This document shows, one piece after another, positions 43,819 to 53,395 of a stretch of 64,000 bases of DNA. The first letter of the stretch is position 1. Each line of letters begins with the position of its first letter. Under the pieces are notes generated by a model that was not told the DNA's origin, did not search any database, and saw nothing but the letters and a program-made list of their open reading frames with translations. The stretch comes from Sphingopyxis sp. HIX. GTDB lineage: Bacteria; Pseudomonadota; Alphaproteobacteria; Sphingomonadales; Sphingomonadaceae. The position numbers were made by a program, and so were the translations under genes. Location of the stretch: assembly GCF_001468285.1 (NCBI RefSeq), contig NZ_LNSB01000005.1, forward strand, positions 1-64,000, read 5' to 3'.

Positions 43819-46084
43819 CGCTCGCCACGACGCGCACCGGGATCGACTTGGCCGCCGGACAGCCGCTGATCTTGTCGTAGAAGGCCAGCGGCAGCAGCGG
43901 GTTGAGCTCGGGATAATAGCCCGCGACCGACCCGCGCGACATCGGATAGTCGATGATCGTCAGGCCCTCGACGCGCCGCGCTATACCATCGCCGCCGATC
44001 GTTTCGAGCGCCACCTTCGCCCCCGCCGACAGCCCGCGGTCGGCGATGTCTTCAGCGTTCATGAACAATATCATCCGGTCGCCGTACACGCCGCGATAGC
44101 GGTCGTTGTAGCTGTAGATCGTCGTGTTGAACTGGTCGTGCGAGCGCACCGTCGCGAGCCGCAGCATCGCCGGATCGTCGACCGGCGCGTTCACCGCGAG
44201 CCCCGGCAGGATGAGGAAATTGGCCTTGCCGTTCGGCGTCGCCCACACGCGCCGCCGCGGCGGGATGTCGAGATGAAAGCCATGCGGCGCCGCGATCCGC
44301 TCGGCGAAGCCTTCGTAGAGCGCCGGATAGACCGCGGCGATCTTGGCGCGGATCAGGCCGTAATCCTCGATATAGCTCGCCCAGTCGACCTTGCTCGCGG
44401 GCAGCGTCGCCATCGCCATGCGGCACACGATCTCAGTCTCGGGCCGCAGATTTTCGCTCGCCGGGTCGAGCACGCCGCGCGAGGCGGTGACGTTGGACAT
44501 CGAATCCTCGATCGTCACGAACTGCTCGCCCTTCGCGGTCTCGATCCGCTCGGAGCGCGCGACGACGGGCAGGATCAGCGCCTCCCTGCCGTGCACCAGA
44601 TGCCCGCGGTTGAGCTTGGTCGCGATGCCGACGGTCAGGTCGAGCTTTCGCATCGCAGCATAGGACCGCTCGGTATCGGGGACCGCACGCACAAAATTGC
44701 CGCCGAGGCCGATGAAAACCTTCGCCGTCCCCGCGAGCATCGCCTCGACCGATTCGACCGTATGATGACCATGATCGCGCGGCGGTTCGAAGCCGAAGAC
44801 CTGGCGTACCCTGTCGAGATAGGCCTGCCCCGGTTTCTCGTCGATGCCGACGGTGCGGTCGCCCTGGACGTTCGAATGGCCGCGGATCGGCGAGATGCCC
44901 GCGCCTGGTTTGCCGAAATTGCCCTTGAGGAGCAGCAGGTTAGCGATCTGCTGGACCAGCTGCGACCCTTGCTGGTGCTGGGTGATGCCCATGCCGTAGC
45001 AGATGATCGTCGCCTTCGACGCTATATAGATTTCGGCGCAGCGCCGGATTTGCGCTTCGTCGATTCCCGCCGCAGCGGCGAGATCGGGCCAGGCCTGTGC
45101 CTCGATATCGGCCTTGAGCGCGGCGAACCCATCGGTGTGTTCCGCGATGAAGTTGTGGTCGAGCACCGCTTCCCCCGCCGCCTCGCGCTCGAACAGCACT
45201 TTCATCATGCCCTTGAGCAGCGCCAAGTCGCCGCCGACCTTGATATGCACGAATTCGCTGGTGATCGCCGTCGACCCGAAGGTCGCCATCTGGACAATGT
45301 CCTGCGGCTCGGTGAACTGGATCAGCGCGCGTTCGGGCATCGGGTTGACCGCGACGATCGGCACCCCGCGTTTGCGCGCCTCGACCAGCGGGGTCATCAT
45401 CCGCGGCGCGTTCGTTCCGGCGTTGTGGCCGATCAGGAAGATCGCCTCGGCATGCTCGAAATCGTCGAGGATCACCGTGCCCTTGCCGATGCCGATCGAA
45501 TGCGGCAGCCCACGGCTCGTCGGTTCGTGGCACATGTTCGAACAATCGGGGAAATTGTTCGTGCCATATTCGCGCACGAAGATCGAATAGAGGAAGGCGG
45601 TCTCGTTCGCGGTGCGGCCCGAGGTGTAGAATTCGGCCTGGTTCGGATCTTCGAGCGCGCGCAAGTGCCGGCCGATCAGCGCGAAGGCGTCGTCCCAGCG
45701 CACCGGCACATAATGATCGCTCGCCGCGTCGTAGCGCATCGGCTCGGTCAGCCGCCCCTGCATCTCGAGCCAATAGTCCGACTGCTTCATCAGCTCGGTG
45801 ACGCTGTGCGCCGCGAAAAACTCGCGCGTCACGCGAAACTTCGTCGCCTCATGCGCCAGCGCCTTCGCGCCATTCTCGCAGAATTCCAGCTTCTTGGTGC
45901 AAGTTGCGTCGGGAAAGGCACAGCTCGGGCATTTGAAGCCGCCGGGCTGGTTCATCGACAAGAGCGCGCGCGATCCCTTGCCGACCACGCTCTGCTCCAT
46001 CAGCACTTTCGCGGTCGCCGCCGCAGCGCCCCAGCCGCCCGCCGGGTGATTGTAGGTGCGGTATCTGGGGGACTTAACCGCCAT
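43805..46084 (-). CDS. FdhF/YdeP-type molybdopterin oxidoreductase
   Basis: This is a 759-residue cytoplasmic protein of the molybdopterin oxidoreductase family, YdeP branch. A cysteine cluster near the N-terminus (FKCPSCAFPDATC, then EFCENGAKA) may bind Fe-S. The family blocks are FYTSGRTANETAFLY, DCSNMCHEPTSRGLPHSIG and IGHNAGTNAPRM, and a C-terminal dinucleotide-binding domain has VRSHDQFNTTIYSYNDRYRG. No in-frame TGA is seen, so it is not a selenoprotein. The physiological substrate is unproven; annotation as formate dehydrogenase alpha subunit is by family. FdhD and MobA are encoded convergently next to it. Confidence 0.85.
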   Translation of the reverse strand: MAVKSPRYRTYNHPAGGWGAAAATAKVLMEQSVVGKGSRALLSMNQPGGFKCPSCAFPDATCTKKLEFCENGAKALAHEATKFRVTREFFAAHSVTELMKQSDYWLEMQGRLTEPMRYDAASDHYVPVRWDDAFALIGRHLRALEDPNQAEFYTSGRTANETAFLYSIFVREYGTNNFPDCSNMCHEPTSRGLPHSIGIGKGTVILDDFEHAEAIFLIGHNAGTNAPRMMTPLVEARKRGVPIVAVNPMPERALIQFTEPQDIVQMATFGSTAITSEFVHIKVGGDLALLKGMMKVLFEREAAGEAVLDHNFIAEHTDGFAALKADIEAQAWPDLAAAAGIDEAQIRRCAEIYIASKATIICYGMGITQHQQGSQLVQQIANLLLLKGNFGKPGAGISPIRGHSNVQGDRTVGIDEKPGQAYLDRVRQVFGFEPPRDHGHHTVESVEAMLAGTAKVFIGLGGNFVRAVPDTERSYAAMRKLDLTVGIATKLNRGHLVHGREALILPVVARSERIETAKGEQFVTIEDSMSNVTASRGVLDPASENLRPETEIVCRMAMATLPASKVDWASYIEDYGLIRAKIAAVYPALYEGFAERIAAPHGFHLDIPPRRRVWATPNGKANFLILPGLAVNAPVDDPAMLRLATVRSHDQFNTTIYSYNDRYRGVYGDRMILFMNAEDIADRGLSAGAKVALETIGGDGIARRVEGLTIIDYPMSRGSVAGYYPELNPLLPLAFYDKISGCPAAKSIPVRVVASDGAA

Positions 46085-46165
46085 CGTCTCTCGTCCGTCC
46101 ACTGCTTCGGGGACAAGACTAGGACATTCCGGCGCGCAACGTAACAGCAACCTTGGTCCAAGCGT

Positions 46166-48703
46166 CTAAAAGCGCTTGCGCACCGACAGCTGCACGGTGC
46201 GGCCGAGCGGGTCGATCTCGTCGCGGCTGTAGCCCGCAGGAACGCTGCCGTCGGCGAAGGTGACGCGGCGGTAGCCGTTGAAGAGATTCTGGACGTTGAG
46301 CGCGAGCTTGAACCCGTTCGCCCGCTTGCGCGCCTCGGGCCGGCCGAACAGTTGCGCGGGTTCGACGAAGAGCGCCAGATTGAACTGCAGCGGCGGCTTC
46401 GAGCGGAAACTGCGGTCGCCGCTCGTCACCGTGGCCGGGTTGCTCCAATTGCCGTCGAGCGTGGCGCCGATCCCCCGTTTTCCCGCTGTGACCTGCAACG
46501 TCAGATTGTGGCGCGACTGCCCGCTGCCCGAGAGCCGGTCGATGACCGGCAGGCCTGGGTGGGTCAACAATGTGTCTTGCAGCTGCCAGCGATGGTTGAG
46601 CGCGACGCTGAACTGAAGGGGATCGGCCACAACCTTGCCCTCCCCGCCGCCGCGCCCCGGCAGCAGCCGCAGCGCCACGCCGCTCGACAATTCGGCCTTG
46701 GTATCGCGCGCGATGTTGATCGCGCGGGCATCGACCGCGAGCAACCGCCCGTCTGCGCCCCGCGTCACGCGCTCGGGAAAGGCCGCCTCGATCGCCGGGG
46801 TCAGCTCGGGGAAAAAGGCGACCCCGCCCTTGGCGACCGACCGGCGATAGCCGAAATCGAGCGTCAACAGCTCGCCGCCCAGCGGGCGGATCATCGCGGA
46901 CAGCGCCAGGCTTTGCCGGCTGCCGCGCCGCAGGTCGGGATTGCCCCCGGTGATCCAGAGCGGCTCGGCGACCTCCTGTCGCGTATAGTCAAAGACGCGG
47001 CCAACCGTGGTGACGACCGGCGCATCGAGCTGGTCGAAGGACGGGGCATCCTCGGCCCGCTCGATCGACCCGCGAAGCTGGACCGTCGGCAAAAGCGCCC
47101 AGCTGACATCCGCCCCATAGCGCTTTTGCAGGCGGCTGCCCGTCATCGCCTGCGCGCTGGCCGACAGGTCGAGCGACAGGTCGCCGACCCACGCCGGCCC
47201 CGCGGCGCCACGGCGCGTGAGCGGCACGCTGAGCGTCATCTGGCCGTTCGCCTGATGGCGCGTCCGGCGCCGCGTGTCGCTGCCCGTGACACCATCGTCG
47301 CGCCGGCTGTGCGCGCGATTCCGGCTGGCGTTGGTGGTGAAATTCCACACCAGCGGCCCGGCCGGCAGCTCGATCACCGCCTTGCGGAGGTTGAGCCGCG
47401 CGCTCAGATTTTCGCTCCGCGTCCGGCTGCGCGTGGCGAGCAGCAGCGATTCGTCCCATACGCCATAGGGGTTGAAGCCCGCGTCGGCATCGATAGCCTG
47501 CTGGACACGCGTCCGGTCGACACCCGCTTCCAGCAGGTTGTTCGACCAGCCCCGCGCATAGTTGACCGCGAGACCCGTCTGCCAGGTCCCGATCTTGCCG
47601 TTGAGCGTCAGCGAGCTGCTGAACGCGGTCATGTCATTGTCGACCCGCAACGCGCGGTCGCCCGCGAACGGCCGGGTCAACAGCACGTCCTGCGCAAAGG
47701 GCGACCAGCTGTGCCCCGCGGGGATCAGCACCGAAACCATCGGCAACCCGCGCCGCCCCGCGCTGCTGTTCCGGCTGGCGTTGACGTTGATCCCGACGGA
47801 AAAATCCCCGACCGGACGCGTGACGCCGATGGTGAGCGCGGCGTTGCGGCGCGCCGACTGCAGGGTTTCGAAGCGGTTGGGGTCGACCGGATGGAGCGTG
47901 TCAGCGGTCGCAGCGAAATCGTCGAGGCCGGGCATCGCCGCCGACGCGCCCGGCGGAATGCCGGCGGCGGTCACCGGCCGCCCCGCGATCAGGCTCAGCG
48001 CCGGGTCGATCTCGCCGCCGCCCGGCGCTGCGGCGAAACCGACGCCGTCAAACACGCCGTCGCGCGGGGCAATGTGTCGTGCATCCTTGCGGAGTGCGCT
48101 GTCGGCGCCGAGCCGCGCCTGGACATTCCAGCGAAACTCGCCGCTGATCGCGGTGCGCCGCGCCGACAGCGTGCCGCCATATTGGCCGCCCGCGGTCGCG
48201 AAATCGGCGCTCGCATCGGCATCGAGCATCGCGAAATTCTTCTTGAGCACCAGATTGACGACGCGCTTGCCGGCGGGCTCGCCATAATGCGCCGCGGCCT
48301 CGGGCTTCAGCACCGCGACCCGGTCGAGCGCTTCGGGCGGGTAAGCGAGGATCGAGCGGTCGAACCCCGCGGGCTTGCCGTTGATCAGAATGACGGGCTC
48401 TTCGCCGCTGCCGCCGATGAGCGGCGCCAGCCGCGCCAGCAGTTCCTCGATGCTGTCGGTGCCCTGGCCGGCGATCTCCTCCTCGCCGAACTCGCTCTCT
48501 GCCGCGACCTCGGCTTCGCCGCGGCGGGCGGCGGTCACGACGATCTCGCGCGGATCCTCGGGCGAAGCGGCGGCGACCCGTTCCGCATTGGCGGGAGGCG
48601 ACATATCTTGGGCATCGGCGCGACAAGCACCCGCGACGATCATCGCTACGGCCGCGCTGCTCCGCGCCGCGCGGCAAAAAAGTCCCGGGCGGGGTCCCGG
48701 CAT
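46166..48703 (-). CDS. TonB-dependent receptor-like outer-membrane protein, substrate unknown
   Basis: This 845-residue protein has a leader (about residues 1-33, ending CRADAQ) and an acidic linker. A plug-like part follows (REIVVTAARRGEAEV, TDSIEELLARLAPLIGG, EEPVILINGKPAGFDRSIL) and then a barrel ending in LSVRKRF. The plug is unusual: after the VILINGK turn it reads AAAHYGEPAGKRVVNLVLKK, which resembles the OM beta-barrel family more than classical siderophore receptors. The ATG at 48703 follows AGGGG; an upstream in-frame start is weaker. It stands alone, 81 bases upstream of the molybdopterin oxidoreductase gene on the same strand. Confidence 0.8.
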   Translation of the reverse strand: MPGPRPGLFCRAARSSAAVAMIVAGACRADAQDMSPPANAERVAAASPEDPREIVVTAARRGEAEVAAESEFGEEEIAGQGTDSIEELLARLAPLIGGSGEEPVILINGKPAGFDRSILAYPPEALDRVAVLKPEAAAHYGEPAGKRVVNLVLKKNFAMLDADASADFATAGGQYGGTLSARRTAISGEFRWNVQARLGADSALRKDARHIAPRDGVFDGVGFAAAPGGGEIDPALSLIAGRPVTAAGIPPGASAAMPGLDDFAATADTLHPVDPNRFETLQSARRNAALTIGVTRPVGDFSVGINVNASRNSSAGRRGLPMVSVLIPAGHSWSPFAQDVLLTRPFAGDRALRVDNDMTAFSSSLTLNGKIGTWQTGLAVNYARGWSNNLLEAGVDRTRVQQAIDADAGFNPYGVWDESLLLATRSRTRSENLSARLNLRKAVIELPAGPLVWNFTTNASRNRAHSRRDDGVTGSDTRRRTRHQANGQMTLSVPLTRRGAAGPAWVGDLSLDLSASAQAMTGSRLQKRYGADVSWALLPTVQLRGSIERAEDAPSFDQLDAPVVTTVGRVFDYTRQEVAEPLWITGGNPDLRRGSRQSLALSAMIRPLGGELLTLDFGYRRSVAKGGVAFFPELTPAIEAAFPERVTRGADGRLLAVDARAINIARDTKAELSSGVALRLLPGRGGGEGKVVADPLQFSVALNHRWQLQDTLLTHPGLPVIDRLSGSGQSRHNLTLQVTAGKRGIGATLDGNWSNPATVTSGDRSFRSKPPLQFNLALFVEPAQLFGRPEARKRANGFKLALNVQNLFNGYRRVTFADGSVPAGYSRDEIDPLGRTVQLSVRKRF

Positions 48704-48781
48704 ACCCCTGCTATGCACCGGGTCCGGTCGGGCAGCGCGGCGGTTCAGCGGCAAAGGACGGCCTCGATCGCATCATCCTGT

Positions 48782-48817
48782 CGACAGAAATGGCGGGCAC
48801 CCGTGAGAGTGCCCGCC
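48782..48817 (-). terminator. hairpin after the small secreted protein gene
   Basis: A 9-bp stem (GGCGGGCAC at 48792-48800 and GTGCCCGCC at 48809-48817) with an 8-base loop is followed on the minus strand by ATTTCTGT. It lies 46 bases past the stop at 48864. Confidence 0.55.
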
Positions 48818-48863
48818 GGTTCTTGAAGGCCATTCGCAAAAATGGCGCTTCCAGACAAGAGCG

Positions 48864-49418
48864 TCAGGGGGTGATGACAAGGCCCCCCGAGGCACCCGAA
48901 ATCTGCACAAGCGTTCCTTCGATCTTGCAGGGGTTTTCGGTGCCGCCGAAATTGTCGGGCGGACCGTCGGGGACGTCCGACAGCGGGGTCGTGAAGTCCA
49001 GGAACCGCGGCGACGCCGAATTGCCGCCCCATTCGTGGGTCAGGCTGCCCGCGCAGCCGTCGGCCGGGAAGATCGATACCGGCGGAATGCCGATCGTCAC
49101 GCCCGAGATCGACAGGCGGATCGGCGACACGCCGGTGTTCGCCGACACCGCATAGGGCGCGCTCGCGAAGCTCGCCGTGTTGATGTCGTCGCACAGCGTG
49201 CTGCCGCTCAGCTCCGGATCGGCCGTCGCGGCCGAGCCGCCGCCGGTCACGACGATCGTAACCTTCAAGGTGCAGGCCGTCGGAAAGGGCAGATTCTTGA
49301 TCACCGAAACATCGCCCTCGAACTCATAGGTGCCGTTGTCGCCGAAATCGGTCGCGTGGGCGATTCCCGGAGTCATCAGAGTCAGCGCGGTTGCGCAAAG
49401 AGCAACAATCTTTCTCAT
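48864..49418 (-). CDS. small secreted protein with four cysteines, unknown function
   Basis: This is a 184-residue protein with a clear signal peptide (residues 1-22, cut after AHA). The mature part is beta-rich and low in charge, with four cysteines (TACTLK, STLCDD, DGCAGS, ENPCKI) spaced so as to allow two disulfides. No known family is recognised. AGGAGA before the ATG and a well-spaced promoter (TTGCAT, 17 bases, GATAAT) support expression. It lies between two outer-membrane receptor genes, next to an AT-rich patch, and may be a surface or periplasmic partner. Confidence 0.7.
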   Translation of the reverse strand: MRKIVALCATALTLMTPGIAHATDFGDNGTYEFEGDVSVIKNLPFPTACTLKVTIVVTGGGSAATADPELSGSTLCDDINTASFASAPYAVSANTGVSPIRLSISGVTIGIPPVSIFPADGCAGSLTHEWGGNSASPRFLDFTTPLSDVPDGPPDNFGGTENPCKIEGTLVQISGASGGLVITP

Positions 49419-49446
49419 TTCATCTCTCCTGTTGACTGTTTCAATT

Positions 49447-49475
49447 ATTATCCAACATCGACCGAGTCGATGCAA
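49447..49475 (-). promoter_or_regulatory. sigma-70-like promoter of the small secreted protein
   Basis: Read on the minus strand, TTGCAT (49470-49475), exactly 17 bases, and GATAAT (49447-49452) lie just upstream of the ribosome binding site of the gene starting at 49418. Confidence 0.45.
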
Positions 49476-49698
49476 ATAAACATTATTGTCATTATAAATT
49501 TCGTCAACACTAAATAGAAATATTGATAGTTTATTTATTGTTTACTTATCTCATGAAAACAAAGCACAACTAATGAAATAAGCGCAAGGGCGCCTATTTC
49601 TAATTGAAACTACAATCGATGTGCCGACTTTTCAGATCGGGGGGATAAATTTACTCCGTCGCCGCATCGGGGCGACAAAATCTCCTCTGCTTTTGCCA

Positions 49699-49730
49699 AC
49701 CGGCACCCCGCTCGCCGCAGGGGTGCCGGT
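49699..49730 (-). terminator. hairpin after the STN-type TonB receptor
   Basis: An 11-bp perfect stem (ACCGGCACCCC at 49699-49709 and GGGGTGCCGGT at 49720-49730) with a 10-base loop lies 12 bases past the receptor stop. No strong T-run follows. Confidence 0.55.
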
Positions 49731-49742
49731 CTACCGCTCCCC

Positions 49743-52700
49743 TCAGAACCGCTTCATCGCGCTGAACCCGATGATGCGTGGGTCGAGCGTGAAGACGTTG
49801 GTGCTGAGCAGGGAGTCGTCGCTGTTGGTGAAGAAGTCGGTGATCGGCGCGTCGTTGAACAGATTCTTGACGTAGAGCTGGAAGGTCAGGTCCGATTCCG
49901 GCCGCGTCAGCGTCACCGCGACATTGACATTGTCCCAGCCTTTGAGCCGGTCGTAGTTGGTGTTGTAGATGCGCGCAAAGCTCTTCGACTGGCGATAATA
50001 ATCGCCGCGGATCGTGAGATCCCAATCGCCGAGGAAGAAAGTATATTGCGCGCCGGTGTTGAAGGTGACGCGCGGCGAGTTGGGCAACTCGTTTCCGCCA
50101 AGATCGGCGAAAAAGCCGCGCCCGCCATTGGGCGCTCCGCTCACCTGGCTCCGCCAGGCATCGGGGTTCGCCGGATCATAGGGTACCAGCGCGCCGGCCG
50201 TCGCGGGATTATAGGGCGCAAAGGGATCATAGGCGAAGCCGAAGCGCGTGGCGTTGCCGACGCCGAGCGGGTCGGCGGGATTGAAACTGCCGAACCCCCG
50301 CGACTGGCCGCACAGCGAATAGAAGCTGTCGCCGTTGTTCGCCGTCGGGTTGAGCCGCAATATCTGTTCGACATAGGCGCGCGGCGCGATGCAGTTGGAC
50401 GGCACCTGCAGGAAGGGACGCAGCAGGACCCAGTCGGGATTGCCCTGCGTCCGGTTCATGACGTCGATCGATTGCGACCCCTCTTTGAGCCGCGTCTTCA
50501 GATACCCCAGATTGGCATCGAGGCGGAACGCGCGCGAGGGCCGCCACGCGGCCTCGAATTCGAGACCCCAGACGGTCGCGTCGAAATTTTCGTTGAGCGC
50601 GATGCGGTCGACGATCTGCGAGACCTGATAATCCTTGTAGTCGTAGAAGAAGCCGGTGGCGTTGAACGTCAGGCGCCCGCCGTCGAAGCTGTTCTTGGTG
50701 CCGATCTCGAAGGCGTTGATATATTCGGGTTTGAAGGTCGGCGAGATGTCGGAAAACTGGACATTGCCCTGCGCGATGCCGGGTCGCGCCGGGTTGGCGC
50801 CGCCGCCCTTGTAGCCGCGCGACGCCGAGGCATAGACCAGGCTGTCGTCGGTAAAGGACCAATCGGGCTTCCAGTCGATGACCAGCCGCCCGGTCGGTTT
50901 CGACCAGCGCTGGACGATCGGATCGTTGGCGGGATAGCCGCCGCTGATCGTTCCGCCGCTGGCACCGGTGACGCCGCCGCCGAGCAGGAGCTGGCTGGGA
51001 TAGAGGACCGCGCGCTTCTTGTCGCGCGTGAAGCGGATGCCGGCGGTGATCTTCAGCCTGTCGGTGACGTTCCAATAGCCTTCGCCGAAGATCGCGAGCG
51101 ACTTGGTGCGGACATTGTTGCGGCTGCGGAAATAATTATGCCCCTGCTCGTCGAGCGAGCCGATCGGATTGGGATCGACATAGACGCAGTCGCGCGTGGT
51201 CTCGTCGACCGGACAGTCGCGATAGCGGAACGCCGCCCCGGGGGTACCGTCCAGCAAGCGGTTGTTCCGGTTGTAGGCGATGAAAGTGTAGAGGTTGTTG
51301 AAGACGAAATAATCGTCCTGCGATTTGAAATCGAGATAGTTGGTCCCCAGGCTGAAATTGAACGGACCGTCGAACGACGACTGCAGCCGGAATTCCTGCG
51401 ACCACTGCCGGTTGCGCGACCGGCTGAGGTCGGCCGAGAGCATCCGGTCCGAACAGCCGAGCTGCGGGTCGCAGAAAATGCCGCCCGGGGAGGCGTGGGT
51501 CTGGTCGATCGGCTGCGGCTGCGGCGAATTGGGATTGAGCACGCGCGGCCGGTCCAGCAGCCCCGTGGTGTCGTTGAAGATCGGCGCCGAGACGTAGCGG
51601 TTGTAATCCTGCATCGAGAAATAGCGGTCGCGCGCATAGGCGGTCTGCGACACCAATGTCAGTCCGTCGCTGATATCGAATTCCATATTCCCCTGGAAAA
51701 CGTCATTCTTCGCGCGGAAGACCGGATCGATGCTCGTCGCGATCTCGCGCAGGTTGCGCGATTGCACCGATCCCGCGAACGGGTCGCCGGGGCGCAGGCC
51801 GAGGACCACGCTCGCCACCGTCCCGCCGCGCGGATAGCCCATCTGGACATAGCGCGCCGGACCGTTGCCCGCGACGATGGGAGCATAGCCGCTGGCATTG
51901 GGCGTGCCATAGGCCGCATCATCATAGAGTGAACCGGGAAGGCACCCTTGGCTCAGGCGCCCGCGGAGCGATTCGGGAATCGGCGTGTTGCCCACCATCG
52001 TTGGGCCCGGATCGGGCGTGCAGAGCTGCTTGCCGGTGCGCGAACGGTTGTCGTCCTCCTCGAAATGCTGCCAGATCGCGTTGATCGTCAGGCGGTCGCT
52101 CGGCTCCCACTGGATCGACGCGCGGCTCGACCAGAGGTCGCGGCCGTTCACGCGCTGCTCGGTGAAGCTGTTGTAGTCGAAGCCGTCGCGGCTGGTCAGC
52201 GCCCCCGCGACGCGCACCGCCAGCGTGTCGCTCAGCGGCACGTTGATCATGCCCGACGCGCGCATCGTCTTGTAATTGCCGACCTCGACCTTGGCATCGA
52301 GCCCGAAATCGGAGGCGTCGGGCAGCGCCGGGATCAGGTTGACCACGCCACCGGTCGCGTTGCGGCCATAGAGCGTGCCTTGCGGCCCGCGCAGCACCTC
52401 GACGCGTTGCATGTCGAAAAATTCGGATTCGAACAGGCGGTTGCGGATCAGCGGTGTATTGTTGAAGCTCACCGCGACCGCCGGGTCGCTCGACGCCGAG
52501 ATCGCCTTGGTCCCGATCCCGCGGATCGAGAAATTATACATGCTGAAATTGCTCTTCGAAAAGCTGACGTTCGGCACCGCGCGCAGCAGTTCCGACCCGC
52601 CCTCGATCTTGCGGTCATCGAGCGCCTGCGCCGACATCGCGGTCATCGCGATCGGCACGTCGATGATCTTTTCCTCGCGCTTCTGCGCGGTCACGATGAT

Positions 52701-53084
52701 CTCGTTGTCGTCCTCAATCTCGGCGGCGGCGGGCGCTGCGCTCGCCGCCGGATTTGCGTTTCCCGATTGGGTGACCACGAACACGTCGCCGTCGCGGCGA
52801 TAGCTGAGGCCTGTGCCGCGGAGCAGAGTCCGGAGCGCGGTTTCGGCGTCGGCGCGCTGGCTGAAACCCGCGCTCGTCTTGCCGCTGATTACAACCGATT
52901 CGCCCATGATGGTCATGCCGCTCTGCAGGCCGAAGTCGCGCAACGCGCGGTCGAGCGACTGGGCAGGAATCTTGTAGGCGGTGACGCGATCGCGCGCCGA
53001 TGCCGCATTCGCGGACAGAGCGAGGCACCCCACCGCCACGCCGCTCAGAAATACCTTACGCAAAGCACCGGTCCGGAAACGCAT
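49743..53084 (-). CDS. FecA-like TonB-dependent receptor with STN signalling domain
   Basis: This is a 1113-residue receptor. After the leader (about residues 1-31, ending ASARD) comes an STN domain (about 35-95; IPAQSLDRALRDFGLQSG, then ALRTLLRGTGLSYRRDGDVF), the part that contacts an anti-sigma factor in surface signalling. Then follow a TonB-box-like NEIIVTAQKREE, a plug (MYNFSIRGIGTKAIS, VEVLRGPQGTLYGRNATGG) and a barrel ending in PRIIGFSAMKRF. The start at 53084 follows GAGAGGGG. The divergent ECF sigma and FecR genes complete the signalling set. The long barrel is of the type often annotated for siderophore or plant-compound uptake; the ligand is unknown. Confidence 0.9.
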   Translation of the reverse strand: MRFRTGALRKVFLSGVAVGCLALSANAASARDRVTAYKIPAQSLDRALRDFGLQSGMTIMGESVVISGKTSAGFSQRADAETALRTLLRGTGLSYRRDGDVFVVTQSGNANPAASAAPAAAEIEDDNEIIVTAQKREEKIIDVPIAMTAMSAQALDDRKIEGGSELLRAVPNVSFSKSNFSMYNFSIRGIGTKAISASSDPAVAVSFNNTPLIRNRLFESEFFDMQRVEVLRGPQGTLYGRNATGGVVNLIPALPDASDFGLDAKVEVGNYKTMRASGMINVPLSDTLAVRVAGALTSRDGFDYNSFTEQRVNGRDLWSSRASIQWEPSDRLTINAIWQHFEEDDNRSRTGKQLCTPDPGPTMVGNTPIPESLRGRLSQGCLPGSLYDDAAYGTPNASGYAPIVAGNGPARYVQMGYPRGGTVASVVLGLRPGDPFAGSVQSRNLREIATSIDPVFRAKNDVFQGNMEFDISDGLTLVSQTAYARDRYFSMQDYNRYVSAPIFNDTTGLLDRPRVLNPNSPQPQPIDQTHASPGGIFCDPQLGCSDRMLSADLSRSRNRQWSQEFRLQSSFDGPFNFSLGTNYLDFKSQDDYFVFNNLYTFIAYNRNNRLLDGTPGAAFRYRDCPVDETTRDCVYVDPNPIGSLDEQGHNYFRSRNNVRTKSLAIFGEGYWNVTDRLKITAGIRFTRDKKRAVLYPSQLLLGGGVTGASGGTISGGYPANDPIVQRWSKPTGRLVIDWKPDWSFTDDSLVYASASRGYKGGGANPARPGIAQGNVQFSDISPTFKPEYINAFEIGTKNSFDGGRLTFNATGFFYDYKDYQVSQIVDRIALNENFDATVWGLEFEAAWRPSRAFRLDANLGYLKTRLKEGSQSIDVMNRTQGNPDWVLLRPFLQVPSNCIAPRAYVEQILRLNPTANNGDSFYSLCGQSRGFGSFNPADPLGVGNATRFGFAYDPFAPYNPATAGALVPYDPANPDAWRSQVSGAPNGGRGFFADLGGNELPNSPRVTFNTGAQYTFFLGDWDLTIRGDYYRQSKSFARIYNTNYDRLKGWDNVNVAVTLTRPESDLTFQLYVKNLFNDAPITDFFTNSDDSLLSTNVFTLDPRIIGFSAMKRF

Positions 53085-53395
53085 TCCCCTCTCTCCCCTG
53101 TTTTTCCACGGGAACTTTTGTCCCGCTGTCTCGCGCCGCGATAACGGCGCCACTGGATCAGACGCCACGATCCCGGCGCCGGGGGGATGGTCCCTGTAAT
53201 TTTCATCGATGTTAATGAAAATTGCGGTTTGCACAATTTGGATTGGATGCGAAAAGCCGCACTTCGGAAAAAATATATACGCGATCCCCCCTTTTTGGCC
53301 GGGCCCGCGTCTGTCCGGTCAACTCCAGGAAAAATGGAGAGCGACGATCGAGAGGATGCTGCCGGAATGACGCCTGAAATGGGGAGCGGCTCGCT
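53085..53395. promoter_or_regulatory. divergent promoter region of receptor and sigma factor
   Basis: This 311-base gap holds two inverted repeats: CGGGA-7-TCCCG at 53109-53125, and AATTTTCAT-8-ATGAAAATT at 53198-53223, the latter in a locally AT-rich stretch with ATATAT near 53273. These are plausible regulator sites. No coding frame is supported. Confidence 0.5.

Larger units (their letters stand above)
49419..49742. other. AT-rich intergenic region
   Basis: This 324-base gap between the small secreted protein and the STN receptor is strikingly AT-rich from about 49435 to 49620 against a GC-rich background. It holds the promoter of the secreted protein at one end and the receptor's 3' hairpin at the other. 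No coding frame is convincing. Confidence 0.7.

Noticed and set aside
53063..53075. ACCGGT near the STN receptor start
   Set aside because: Flanks (AGC and CCGG) do not match the operator outside the central six bases, and it lies within the signal-peptide codons.
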